Source: Halobacillus alkaliphilus
Lineage (GTDB): Bacteria > Bacillota > Bacilli > Bacillales > Halobacillaceae
Assembly (NCBI RefSeq): GCF_900113125.1
Contig: NZ_FOOG01000041.1
Location: 1-35,318 of the forward strand
Direction: 5' to 3'
DNA: 35,318 nt
Below, piece by piece: positions 16,018 to 24,931 of the stretch (position 1 is the stretch's first letter; the number at the start of each line of letters is the position of its first letter). The notes beneath the pieces were generated by a model. It searched no databases, was not told the origin of the DNA, and saw only the letters and a program-made list of their open reading frames with translations. The position numbers were made by a program, and so were the translations under genes.

Positions 16018-16968
16018 TTATACCCCTCCAATTGAAAATGTTAGCGACCACGTGTAAGAGCCACTCGCAGGAATCCGTGAAACCTTGCCGATTTTCTCAG
16101 CGAGATAAACGTCATCATAAACGCCTGTACACGGTTCAACGCCTACATTATATTCACCGCGATAGCCTCCCCGGGTTTTCCAGATCCCGAGATAAGGGAC
16201 TTTGTCTTCGGGAAAACGATACGTAAGTTTACGGCTGATGTCTTCCTGGATGATGGAACACCATCCCTCATTTAGACGATCCGTAAAATAAAATTTCTCT
16301 ACCGTACCATGCTCTTTCGGCTCAAGTTCAGATAAATCAAGCGTTTCTCCTGTTTTCAGCGACTGTGTTTCCGGATACGAATGAGTCGTTCCCCACTCTC
16401 CTAAATGCTGGGTCCCTTTTTCAACATTCATAACTTCATTTAACCCCTGTGGAACTTCCAATTTCGTTGAATCATTTAAATTCCATAAAGCATGAGGCGT
16501 CCAGATAAAAGGAAAAGGTTCATCACTTTTATTCCAGGCTTCATATTCGATCTCGATGCTAGAGCCTTTTAAAGCGATTATCTTTTTTATTGTATAAGGA
16601 AATTTGGGACTTTCCACATTGAGCGTAATCCCTTCCTCTGTCTTTTCCCAGTTCCATGGCAGTGCCCATACCTCTCCATGATCAGGAATCTCTTCCCAGT
16701 CTATAGGATGAGGGCCTTGATCGATTCCTGGAAACATTTCATCAAACCCACTCGAATCATATTGGGAAAAATCGGCTCCATACGGAGGTACCGTTAATTC
16801 TGAAGCCGACGTCTGAAACAGCCATTCATAGGCTGCTTCCTTATCAAAAAAGCTGACCATTTTCCCACCATAAGAAGGAAGAATGACACAGCGGATCTGC
16901 TCATTTTCAAGTGCAACAGCTTCAAGTCCTTTAAAGTGAATCGTCTCTATCACCGGCAGGTCAACCAT
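16018..16968 (-). CDS. Galactose mutarotase-like (aldose 1-epimerase-type) protein
   Basis: 316 residues with the galactose-mutarotase-like beta-sandwich pattern: CVILPSYGGKMVSFFD near the N-terminus, the GFDEMFPGID segment, TPHALWNL with a candidate catalytic His, and GVEPCTGVYDD with a candidate glutamate near the C-terminus. It is not a canonical GalM by motif. Its place between galT (15 nt upstream) and the GH42 gene (no gap) strongly suggests that it interconverts sugar anomers, probably beta- to alpha-galactose for GalK. This role is inferred from fold and context. The start has GGGAGAGTGG upstream. Confidence 0.75.
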   Translation of the reverse strand: MVDLPVIETIHFKGLEAVALENEQIRCVILPSYGGKMVSFFDKEAAYEWLFQTSASELTVPPYGADFSQYDSSGFDEMFPGIDQGPHPIDWEEIPDHGEVWALPWNWEKTEEGITLNVESPKFPYTIKKIIALKGSSIEIEYEAWNKSDEPFPFIWTPHALWNLNDSTKLEVPQGLNEVMNVEKGTQHLGEWGTTHSYPETQSLKTGETLDLSELEPKEHGTVEKFYFTDRLNEGWCSIIQEDISRKLTYRFPEDKVPYLGIWKTRGGYRGEYNVGVEPCTGVYDDVYLAEKIGKVSRIPASGSYTWSLTFSIGGV

Positions 16969-16983
16969 GTTCCACTCTCCCTT

Positions 16984-18507
16984 CTACATAATTTGTTTAA
17001 TAAACCGGGTGAATGCCTCATGCCCAGCTTGCGTCCGTTTAAAGACACCAGCATGTTCAAGCACCGTCGAAAAGCGCTTGCCGACTTCCTGTCTCAATCG
17101 CTCCTCAATGTCCTCGTTCTCTGCCATGTTCATTTGTTTCGCCCATCTCACGTGTTTAGCTGTCCGTTCATCCTGGAGTGCCTTCCCGTCCAGCTCGTCC
17201 GTCTTCATATACTCGGCCAGCTGCTCCAATTCTTCGATCAAACGGCCGGGTAAAACGGCAAGACCCATCACTTCGATTAAGCCTATATTCTCCTTCTTAA
17301 TATGATGGACATTTTCGTGCGGGTGAAAAATTCCCATCGGATGCTCGTCACTGGTCCGGTTGTTCCGTAGCACCAGATCCATTTCAAACGCTCCGTCCCG
17401 GTAACGCGCAATCGGCGTGATCGTGTTATGAGGCTCCCCGTCGGTTTCTGCATACACGTCTGCCTCTTCATCCGTATATCCGCGCCATGACTTAAGAACT
17501 TGATCCGCAACTGCAGACAACCGTGAGCGATCCTCAGAACGGAGGCGGATGACCGACATCGGCCAGCGGACAATCCCTGCTTTAATATCCTTGAACCCTT
17601 GAATGGTAAATTCCTGTTCAATCGGAGCCTGAGCCATAGGGAATTCATGATGGCCGCCCTGGAAGTGATCGTGGCTTAGAATCGAGCCTCCGACAATCGG
17701 AAGATCCGCATTCGAACCGATGAAATAATGAGGAAGCTGATCAGTGAAATCAAGCAGCCGGTCAAAGCTCTCTTTTGTAATACTCATCGGACGATGCTCC
17801 CGGGAAAAGACAATCGCGTGCTCATTGTAATAAACGTATGGAGAGTACTGCAGGAACCAGTGCTCCCCTTCAAGATCCATCGGAATCACACGGTGGTTAT
17901 CACGCGCAGGATGGTCGAGACGCCCCGCATAACCGACATTTTCTTTACACAGCAGGCATTTCGGATAATTAGGTCCATCTCCCTTATTCGCCCGTGCTGC
18001 TGCGATTGCTTTGGGATCCTTTTCGGGTTTGGAGAGGTTAATGGTAATCTCAAGATCTCCATATTCCGTTTCACTGTACCAGTGCTTATTTTTTTCAATC
18101 CGATTCGTACGGATGTAGTGGCTATCCTTTGATAATTGGTAAAAATAATCCGTGGCTGCAATCGGCCCCTTGGCTTCAAACGTTTGGTAAAAGTTTCGAA
18201 TGACTTCCGAAGGCTTCGGCATCAGCTGATCCATAATTTTTGGATCAAATAAATCCCTCTCCGTCGTCGTATTATCCTCCATCAGCCCTTGCTCGACCGC
18301 ATAATCCAGCATCCGGTCAAGGACCTGTACCGGCGTTTCCGGGACCTCCTCTGGCTGAACAGGTTCAGGTGTCTTCCCGTCCAGCTCAAATAAATGAAAC
18401 AAGGCATTCCGAACGTAATCAACGTCCCAGACGGAAACCATGTTTTTGTTGAGACCATATTGAATAAGCTGTTCGATGTCGCGATAAATCGCCACTCTGC
18501 TCACCAT
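16984..18507 (-). CDS. galT: UDP-glucose--hexose-1-phosphate uridylyltransferase (Gram-positive type)
   Basis: 507 residues, the long form of GalT found in Firmicutes. It transfers UMP between UDP-glucose and galactose-1-phosphate in the Leloir pathway. Visible motifs are CLLCKENVGYAGR (184-196, cysteine pair), SHDHFQGGHHEFPM (278-291) and HPHENVHHIKKENIG (395-409). It starts 9 nt after galE; AAAGGG precedes the ATG, and a GTG four codons downstream (GTGGCG) is a possible alternative start. Confidence 0.95.
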   Translation of the reverse strand: MVSRVAIYRDIEQLIQYGLNKNMVSVWDVDYVRNALFHLFELDGKTPEPVQPEEVPETPVQVLDRMLDYAVEQGLMEDNTTTERDLFDPKIMDQLMPKPSEVIRNFYQTFEAKGPIAATDYFYQLSKDSHYIRTNRIEKNKHWYSETEYGDLEITINLSKPEKDPKAIAAARANKGDGPNYPKCLLCKENVGYAGRLDHPARDNHRVIPMDLEGEHWFLQYSPYVYYNEHAIVFSREHRPMSITKESFDRLLDFTDQLPHYFIGSNADLPIVGGSILSHDHFQGGHHEFPMAQAPIEQEFTIQGFKDIKAGIVRWPMSVIRLRSEDRSRLSAVADQVLKSWRGYTDEEADVYAETDGEPHNTITPIARYRDGAFEMDLVLRNNRTSDEHPMGIFHPHENVHHIKKENIGLIEVMGLAVLPGRLIEELEQLAEYMKTDELDGKALQDERTAKHVRWAKQMNMAENEDIEERLRQEVGKRFSTVLEHAGVFKRTQAGHEAFTRFIKQIM

Positions 18508-18516
18508 CCCTTTTGT

Positions 18517-19506
18517 TTATTTTTCATAACCTTCCGGATGCTTCTGAAACCAGTTCCAGGCCGTTTGAATCATCGTATCAAGCTCCGCATGAGCAGGTTT
18601 CCAGCTGAGCTCCTTCATAGCCTTTTCAGAAGAAGCCACGAGCTGAGCCGGATCACCTGCACGTCTTGGAGCAACTTCAGCCGGAATCTCACACTGAGTC
18701 ACTCGTCGTGCCGTATCAATGACTTCTTTCACACTGAATCCTTGTCCATTTCCGAGATTGTACACGGCACTCGTTTCATCTTGTTTCAACTTCTCTATTG
18801 CCAAAAGGTGAGCGTCTACCAGGTCCGTAACATGAATATAATCACGGATACACGTGCCGTCTTCGGTCGGATAATCATCGCCGAATATCATGATTTTATC
18901 CCGCTTGCCCTGAGCCACCTGAAGTACGATCGGAATGAGGTGCGTTTCCGGACGGTGATCTTCACCGACTCTTCCCTCTGGATCTGCGCCCGCAACATTA
19001 AAGTAGCGGAGAACCACATGTTTGATTCCATGAGCCTTTTCAGCCCAGTGAAGCATCTTTTCAATAGCCAGTTTCGTTTCCCCATAAGGATTGGTCGGTG
19101 TGGTACGGTCATTCTCCTGAATCGGCACCTGATCCGGCTCGCCGTAAACCGCTGCTGTGGATGAGAATACGATCCTTTTCACCTCATGCTCCGCCATCGC
19201 TTTGAGCAAGCTGATCGCACCGGAAACATTATTGTCATAATACTTCAAGGGATCCTCCACGCTTTCTCCCACTAGAGAGTCCGCTGCAAAATGAATCACG
19301 GAATCGATTTCATTTTCCGTAAACACCTGCTTTAGAAAAGCCGCATCCCTTAAATCACCGTTATAAAAACGGGCATCTTCGAAAATGGACGCCTGATGAC
19401 CCTTTTGCAAATTATCCACGACCACTACTTCTTCATTACGATCCAATAATTGGGCGACGGCGTGACTCCCAATATAACCGGCGCCTCCACAAACGAGTAC
19501 TGTCAT
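18517..19506 (-). CDS. galE: UDP-glucose 4-epimerase
   Basis: A 329-residue extended short-chain dehydrogenase. The NAD-binding motif is GGAGYIGSH (7-15). The catalytic triad is Ser/Thr in FSSTAAVYG (114-122) with Tyr141 and Lys145 in NPYGETK. It interconverts UDP-galactose and UDP-glucose, completing the Leloir cycle with GalK and GalT. Its ATG directly follows the galK stop codon, and its ribosome binding site GAAGGAGG lies inside the end of galK, so the two are coupled. Confidence 0.97.
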   Translation of the reverse strand: MTVLVCGGAGYIGSHAVAQLLDRNEEVVVVDNLQKGHQASIFEDARFYNGDLRDAAFLKQVFTENEIDSVIHFAADSLVGESVEDPLKYYDNNVSGAISLLKAMAEHEVKRIVFSSTAAVYGEPDQVPIQENDRTTPTNPYGETKLAIEKMLHWAEKAHGIKHVVLRYFNVAGADPEGRVGEDHRPETHLIPIVLQVAQGKRDKIMIFGDDYPTEDGTCIRDYIHVTDLVDAHLLAIEKLKQDETSAVYNLGNGQGFSVKEVIDTARRVTQCEIPAEVAPRRAGDPAQLVASSEKAMKELSWKPAHAELDTMIQTAWNWFQKHPEGYEK

Positions 19507-20676
19507 TTAAAAACCTCCTTCAATTTTCTTGGCCCCATCACCAATTTCCACTTTATAAAAGTCGGCTTCAAGTCCTGTCTGCTCGGAGTATTTACGGCCG
19601 ACGTTTTCCATAAAAGCTTCGACTTGGGTTCGATCCACAATACTAATGGTACAGCCGCCAAATCCAGCGCCGGTCATTCTTGAACCGACTGCGCCTTCCT
19701 GCCAGGCTGCTTCCACGAGCGCATCCAGCTCTTTACCAGTTACTTCGTAATCATCACGTAAGGAGACGTGCGATTCGTTCATCAACTGTCCAAACCCTTC
19801 AATATCTCCAGCGTTCAGCTTCTCCACCGCTTCCATCGTGCGGCGATTTTCGTAAACGGCATGCTTTGCCCGCTTCTGGGCTAAAGAGTCTTCGATAAGA
19901 TGTTTATGGTCTTCGAATTCTGCTTTGGTTAAATCACCTAAGCTATGAATCGATAGTTCCTGCTGCAGATCCTTCAGCGCTTCTTCACACTGTTCTCTCC
20001 GCTCATTATATTTGGAGTCAGCCAATCCCCGGCGTTTATTTGTATTCGCTATGATTAAAGCATGATCCGTCAAATCGATAGGGGTATGTTGATACTCCAG
20101 AGAATCACAGTTTAATAAAATAGCATGATCTTTCTTACCCATTCCGATGGCAAACTGATCCATGATGCCGCAGTTAACCCCGACAAACTCATTCTCTGCC
20201 TGTTGAGAAAGCTTGACCATTTCCACCGGATCAACGGATAGTTGAAATAGTTCTTTTAAAACAACCGACGTCACCAGCTCAATAGATGCAGACGAAGACA
20301 AGCCTGCTCCATTTGGAATATTCCCGTAAAAAGCAATGTCCATGCCGGAAGAAATCTCATAACCGGCAGCTCGAAAAGTCTCGATTACACCTTTCGGATA
20401 GTTGGCCCAGTCATCTTCATCCCTATAATTCAGGTATTCTATATCTGTTTCAATAACTCCTAAGTCAGGAAAGTTCATGGAATACAATCTTACTGTTGTA
20501 TCCTTTCTTTTTTGTGCGGCTGCATAAGTTCCTACACTTAAAGCACACGGGAAGACATGCCCTCCATTATAATCGGTGTGTTCCCCAATTAGATTTACTC
20601 GTCCCGGTGCAAAAAATAAATCTACCGGTTCATCCTTTTCTAATCGTTCCTGAAATGCTTGCTTTAATTCCTTCAT
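19507..20676 (-). CDS. galK: Galactokinase
   Basis: A 389-residue GHMP kinase: FAPGRVNLIGEHTDYNGGH (22-40), the ATP-binding PNGAGLSSSAS (121-131) and GAGFGGC near residue 340. It phosphorylates galactose released by the GH36 and GH42 enzymes. The ATG at 20676 is chosen because GAGGTG lies 8 nt upstream; the GTG three codons earlier (20685) is part of that ribosome binding site. Length then matches B. subtilis GalK. It is 46 nt downstream of the GH36 gene. Confidence 0.96.
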   Translation of the reverse strand: MKELKQAFQERLEKDEPVDLFFAPGRVNLIGEHTDYNGGHVFPCALSVGTYAAAQKRKDTTVRLYSMNFPDLGVIETDIEYLNYRDEDDWANYPKGVIETFRAAGYEISSGMDIAFYGNIPNGAGLSSSASIELVTSVVLKELFQLSVDPVEMVKLSQQAENEFVGVNCGIMDQFAIGMGKKDHAILLNCDSLEYQHTPIDLTDHALIIANTNKRRGLADSKYNERREQCEEALKDLQQELSIHSLGDLTKAEFEDHKHLIEDSLAQKRAKHAVYENRRTMEAVEKLNAGDIEGFGQLMNESHVSLRDDYEVTGKELDALVEAAWQEGAVGSRMTGAGFGGCTISIVDRTQVEAFMENVGRKYSEQTGLEADFYKVEIGDGAKKIEGGF

Positions 20677-20722
20677 ATCGATCACCTCATTACTAAATTG
20701 GTATGTAGAAGCGAAGGCTGCC

Positions 20723-22942
20723 CTAGTTCTCCTTCAGCAAGAAGATCCGGGACTGGTAGTCTCCTCCGCGTTCTGCCTGATGAGGATTGGCGCCATTAAA
20801 TTCCTTGCCCAGCGGCAGGCCCCGATTCATCAATTCGTCTCCGTAGAACAAACGAGTAAACCCTTCAATTTCATATTGCTTCTCAGGCTGCAATCCTTTA
20901 AGTTTCAAGGTTTGGTTATGGCCGGGATTGGGGCGGTAATTCTCTTTGTACCACCCAATGATCGCCTGCTTTCCATTTGCACTGCACGCCATCCAGGCTG
21001 TTTCTTCTCCTTCAAATGGGCTTTTCAGCCGGTAGAACGTGCCCTGTGCGATCAATTTCCTGACCTTTTTAAAAAATTCAATCTGCTGCTTCACTTCAGA
21101 CTTTTCCTCTTCACTCAGCTGAGAGGGGTCTAATTCGTAACCAAACGTACCGAAATACGCGACATCTCCTCTGAACTTGAGCGGCGTTTCCCGAAGCGTC
21201 TGATGGTTTGGAACAGCTGAAACGTGAGAACCGATCGTGGCGAGAGAATACCCAAGCGAAGTGCCATACTGAATTTTCAACCGTTCAGCAGCATCGGTAT
21301 CGTCACTTGCCCACGCCTGCGGAGCGTAGTACATCATTCCAAGATCAAACCGGCCGCCTCCACCTGCACAGGATTCAAACAATACATTCGGATACCGGGT
21401 GGTTAGACGCTCATATAAGTCGTAAACTCCAAGGATGTAGCGATGATAAAATTCTCCCTGATTCCGGATGTGCTGAGAGAAAGGCTCTGTAATGTTACGG
21501 TTCATGTCCCACTTAATATAATCCAGATCTGCTTCTTCAATTAAACTGCTCATTCTATCGTATAAATAATCGACGACCTCAGGATTGGAGAAATCAAGAA
21601 CCATCTGATTCCTCCCCAAAGTCTGCGGACGACCAGGTGAACCAATCACCCAATCCAAACGCTCTTTCATCAATTCACTCTTAGGACTGATCATTTCAGG
21701 TTCAAACCATAATCCAAACTGCAGACCTTTCTGTTTCACCGTACGTGAAAGCGCACCTATTCCATTCGGCAATTTCCTTGTATCGACAAACCAGTCCCCT
21801 AAAGAACTCGTATCATCGTCCCGTTTTCCGAACCATCCGTCATCCAGAACAAACAGTTCTATGCCTAATTTTGCAGCTTCCGTCGTAAAAGCATCCAGCT
21901 TTTCTTCATTAAAATCAAAATAAGTAGCTTCCCAATTATTAATGAGAATCGGACGCTCTTTCTTCATCCATCCAGGAGAGATTAGATGGCTCCGCTGCCA
22001 ATTATGCAACGCCTGGCTCATGCCATTTAATCCTTCATCTGAAAATGACAGAACCACTTCAGGACTTTGGAAGCTTTGCCCTTTTTCAAGTGTCCATTGA
22101 AATGACCCCGGATGGATTCCCATGGATAAGCGGGTTTGATTAAAAGGATCTACCTCTGCCTGAGCAAGAAAATTTCCGCTGTAAATAAACTGGAGCCCGA
22201 TCGCTTCTCCCTGATGTTCTGTGGCTGCTGGTCTTTTCAACATAAGATACGGATTATGCAGGTGTGAACTTGCTCCTCTGTTACTTGCGATCGATTGAAT
22301 TCCCTGCTCCAGCTTTCGCTTTTTAACATGACGTTCACGTGCCCAGGCTCCGGACAGATGCATCAACTCGTAATCGGCATCCGGAAGGTCCAGGGTGAGT
22401 GACATCAGACGCTTTATTTCTATTGTCGATTCTTGACCATTTTTAATCATGTGACTTCGGGTTAAAATCGGCAGGTTCTTAAATATGGTATAGAACAGAT
22501 GAATCTCTGCTCCGGTTACCTTATCCATTAATCGGATCGTCAGTGTATCTGCTTCCGTTTCCAGGGCAAAGGAAGCGGGAAGACCTTGCAGCTTCGGCTT
22601 CCCTTTTCCTATTTCATACCCATGAAAGGAAAAATCAGATACCTGGATTTGATGCTCGTCCTCGATTTGAAGAGCAGGTTCCCTGAAGTCTCCTTTTCCG
22701 TAAAGGGGAAATTCCTGTTTCACTGTTTCCAATGAAAAATCAGTATCATCCGTGAACGTATGAGTGGTGTACGGAACCGTATTTTCATAGGTTTGAAAGT
22801 GTGTGAAGTCCTCTCGGTCCGTCAACGCCTGCCCATAATACAGATGCCCTAACTGCCCATTTTTCATTACGTGGAAAATGTAACTGATTTTACCGTTTGT
22901 AAGATGAAATTGCTGTCTTTCTTCATTAATATAAATCGACAC
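20723..22942 (-). CDS. GH36 alpha-galactosidase
   Basis: A 739-residue cytoplasmic enzyme of GH36 (AgaA/RafA-type). An N-terminal beta-sandwich precedes the barrel with NNWEATYFDFNEEKL (335-349), ELFVLDDGWFG (362-372), the nucleophile Asp479 in KWDMNRN and the acid/base aspartate in ASDDTD (547-548). ESCAGGGGRFD lies between them. It hydrolyses alpha-1,6-galactosides such as melibiose, raffinose and stachyose. It starts at GTG (22942) with AGGTGG upstream, 26 nt after the second permease gene. Position between the transporter and galK fits uptake, cleavage and phosphorylation in one operon. Confidence 0.95.
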   Translation of the reverse strand: MSIYINEERQQFHLTNGKISYIFHVMKNGQLGHLYYGQALTDREDFTHFQTYENTVPYTTHTFTDDTDFSLETVKQEFPLYGKGDFREPALQIEDEHQIQVSDFSFHGYEIGKGKPKLQGLPASFALETEADTLTIRLMDKVTGAEIHLFYTIFKNLPILTRSHMIKNGQESTIEIKRLMSLTLDLPDADYELMHLSGAWARERHVKKRKLEQGIQSIASNRGASSHLHNPYLMLKRPAATEHQGEAIGLQFIYSGNFLAQAEVDPFNQTRLSMGIHPGSFQWTLEKGQSFQSPEVVLSFSDEGLNGMSQALHNWQRSHLISPGWMKKERPILINNWEATYFDFNEEKLDAFTTEAAKLGIELFVLDDGWFGKRDDDTSSLGDWFVDTRKLPNGIGALSRTVKQKGLQFGLWFEPEMISPKSELMKERLDWVIGSPGRPQTLGRNQMVLDFSNPEVVDYLYDRMSSLIEEADLDYIKWDMNRNITEPFSQHIRNQGEFYHRYILGVYDLYERLTTRYPNVLFESCAGGGGRFDLGMMYYAPQAWASDDTDAAERLKIQYGTSLGYSLATIGSHVSAVPNHQTLRETPLKFRGDVAYFGTFGYELDPSQLSEEEKSEVKQQIEFFKKVRKLIAQGTFYRLKSPFEGEETAWMACSANGKQAIIGWYKENYRPNPGHNQTLKLKGLQPEKQYEIEGFTRLFYGDELMNRGLPLGKEFNGANPHQAERGGDYQSRIFLLKEN

Positions 22943-22968
22943 AACGACACCACCTGTCTATTCATTCT

Positions 22969-23796
22969 TTATTCCTTAACAGATCCACCAAGAATACCGG
23001 AGATGAACTGTTTTTGCAGTAGTAAGAAGAAAATCATAATTGGCAAGGTGGAGAGCGTCGTCCCCATCATAACCTGTCCGTAGTCTATACGAGACATTCC
23101 TACCAGACTGGATAAGGCTACCGGCAAAGTGTACATATCCTGTGACTGCAGCACAACAAGCGGCCAAATAAAGTTGTTCCACTGGAACATGAATAAGAAA
23201 ATACCGACGGCAGCGAGTGCTGGTCTCATAACCGGGAGTACAATCCGGAAAAAGATATGGAATTCTCCGGCTCCGTCCACTCGGGCAGCTTCCAGTAATG
23301 AATCAGGGATGGCCTGCATATTTTGACGCATTAGGAAAATAGCGAATGGATAAGCGGCCTGAGGCAGAATCACAGCCTGGAACGTATTCAGCCAGCCGAC
23401 GTTTGAGAAAATTTCAAACAAAGGAATTAACGTAACATGGTACGGAATCATAATCGCCACTAACAGCATAAAGAAGATCTGATTTCTTCCTTTAAACTGA
23501 AACTTGGCAAAAGCGTAACCGGCTGCTGTACAAATAATCGCAGCTAAAGCGGTGAAAGTGAGTGTGATCAGCAAAGAGTTACCCATTACTCTAATAATGC
23601 CGACATTTTCATTTAGATTCTTAAAGTTTTCCCACCCATGAGTGCCTGGAAAGAAGTTAGGCGGCACTTTGAAGATTTCACCTGATGGATTGGTTGCCCC
23701 TACAAACATCCAATAGAATGGAAAAACGGAAACAATAACCCCTACAAATAGAAAGAAGTATAATAGAGTCTTTTTTAAAGGACTGACGTTTTTCAT
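22969..23796 (-). CDS. Sugar ABC transporter permease (MsmG/MalG type)
   Basis: 275 residues, six membrane helices, with the EAA loop EAARVDGAGEFHIFFRIVLP (about 186-205) that contacts the ATPase. It is the second permease of a carbohydrate-uptake-1 ABC importer. Its ATG overlaps the stop of the first permease gene by one base (TAATG). No ATPase gene is present in the operon. Confidence 0.93.
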   Translation of the reverse strand: MKNVSPLKKTLLYFFLFVGVIVSVFPFYWMFVGATNPSGEIFKVPPNFFPGTHGWENFKNLNENVGIIRVMGNSLLITLTFTALAAIICTAAGYAFAKFQFKGRNQIFFMLLVAIMIPYHVTLIPLFEIFSNVGWLNTFQAVILPQAAYPFAIFLMRQNMQAIPDSLLEAARVDGAGEFHIFFRIVLPVMRPALAAVGIFLFMFQWNNFIWPLVVLQSQDMYTLPVALSSLVGMSRIDYGQVMMGTTLSTLPIMIFFLLLQKQFISGILGGSVKE

Positions 23797-24710
23797 TATT
23801 TATCTTCACCTGCCCATTTCATTTGTGCCCAGGATAGAACACCAATGATTAGTACGAGTACATATGCAATAGCGGAGGCATAACCAAAGTCAAAATATCT
23901 GAAACCATTCTGATATAAGTACAAAGTAATGGTTAAAGTGGAGTTATTCGGTCCGCCTTCGGTAAGGATGTATGGTTCATCAAATAATTGCAGTGTACCG
24001 ATGGTAGAAAGTACGAAAGTAAATAAGAAGATAGGTTTAAGCTGAGGGATCGTTATATAAAAGAACTGCTTCAGCTTACTTGCTCCATCCATTTCCGCAG
24101 CTTCATAAAGGGACCCAGGGATATTCTGAAGACCTGCCAGGAAGATAACCATGTTATAGCCCGTCCACCGCCAGGTAATCGCAACCATAAGAGCTACTTT
24201 CGCCCAAAATGGGTCAGACAGCCAGGCAATAGGCTCCACGCCCACAAAGGAAAGCAGATAGTTAATCAGACCATAGTTTTCATCTAGCATAATCATGAAA
24301 ATAATCGATGAAGCCACGAGCGCTGTAATGGCTGGCATGAAAAAGGCAATCCGGAAAAAGCTCTTCATTTTTACCAGTTGGGAATTTAATGCTACAGCGA
24401 TGATCACGGCAAGAAATAACTGAATCGGCACTTGTATTAGTAGAATTAAGAACGTATTGCCAAGCGCTTTATAGAAGAGTCCGTCCTGAAACAACCGTAT
24501 ATAGTTTTCAAGACCCGCAAATACATAGCCGGAACCTTCACGTTTTTGGAAACTTAATAGTAATGAAGAAATAACAGGATAAACCGTGAAGATTAGAAAA
24601 AAGGTGACAGCCGGCAGAATGAATAAATAAGGGACATTCTTGGGCGTAATCCAGCGCTTACGCTTCTTAGGTTGATTGGATTTTGCTGGTTCAGCATTGG
24701 TTTGACTCAA
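23796..24710 (-). CDS. Sugar ABC transporter permease (MsmF/MalF type)
   Basis: 304 residues with a basic cytoplasmic N-terminus (PKKRKRW), six predicted membrane helices and the EAA loop EAAEMDGASKLKQFFYITIP. It pairs with the downstream permease. Translation starts at TTG (24710) with AAGGAGG about 10 nt upstream, a slightly long spacing. The 220-nt gap to the lipoprotein gene holds a strong terminator, a cre-like site and an operator-like box, so the permeases and enzymes may be expressed from a second regulated promoter. Confidence 0.93.
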   Translation of the reverse strand: MSQTNAEPAKSNQPKKRKRWITPKNVPYLFILPAVTFFLIFTVYPVISSLLLSFQKREGSGYVFAGLENYIRLFQDGLFYKALGNTFLILLIQVPIQLFLAVIIAVALNSQLVKMKSFFRIAFFMPAITALVASSIIFMIMLDENYGLINYLLSFVGVEPIAWLSDPFWAKVALMVAITWRWTGYNMVIFLAGLQNIPGSLYEAAEMDGASKLKQFFYITIPQLKPIFLFTFVLSTIGTLQLFDEPYILTEGGPNNSTLTITLYLYQNGFRYFDFGYASAIAYVLVLIIGVLSWAQMKWAGEDK

Positions 24711-24740
24711 ATGAATTCTACCTCCTTAATTTAAGTACCC

Positions 24741-24763
24741 GCGCTTATATATAAGCGCTTTCA
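24741..24763. promoter_or_regulatory. 18-bp palindrome overlapping a cre-like site
   Basis: GCGCTTATATATAAGCGC (24741-24758) is a perfect palindrome. TATAAGCGCTTTCA (24750-24763) matches the CcpA cre consensus TGWAANCGNTNWCA at 13 of 14 positions. It lies 40-50 nt upstream of the first permease start, where CcpA binding would repress transcription in glucose. Confidence 0.6.
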
Positions 24764-24774
24764 AAACTGGATGA

Positions 24775-24802
24775 CTTTATTAATTAATTTAATTTACTTA
24801 AT
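24775..24802. promoter_or_regulatory. Operator-like AT-rich box A (ROK repressor candidate)
   Basis: CTTTATTAATTAATTTAATT continues to 24802. Its reverse complement matches the box at 26427-26453 at about 19 of 27 positions. With the sites at 26291 and 26427 it forms a three-site set around the operon and the ROK gene. No clear -35/-10 pair could be assigned here. Confidence 0.45.
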
Positions 24803-24853
24803 GATAACACAACGTTTTTTATAAGTCTGCTTTAATTCCCAAAAATCTAAAAA

Positions 24854-24890
24854 GTCGGTCAATCTCCTTATATGAAGGAGACTGACCGAC
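24854..24890 (-). terminator. Intercistronic terminator after the sugar-binding lipoprotein gene
   Basis: A 16-position stem with one mismatch (24854-24869 against 24875-24890) and a 5-nt loop, followed on the minus strand by CTTTTTAGATTTTTG. It lies inside the operon, after the binding-protein gene, where partial termination would give more binding protein than permease. Confidence 0.8.
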
Positions 24891-24931
24891 CATTTGTTAC
24901 TATACGCATACAAGCAGGAAGATCATTAGGT

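Noticed and set aside
18394-19164. Long open frame (256 codons) on the plus strand over galT/galE
   Set aside because: It is antisense to galE and galT, has no ribosome binding site and no recognisable protein features. It is a shadow of the strong codon bias of the real genes.
24764-24774. CTGGATGAC resembling part of a palindrome arm
   Set aside because: Only nine bases match, without the rest of the core or a partner arm; chance similarity is likely.
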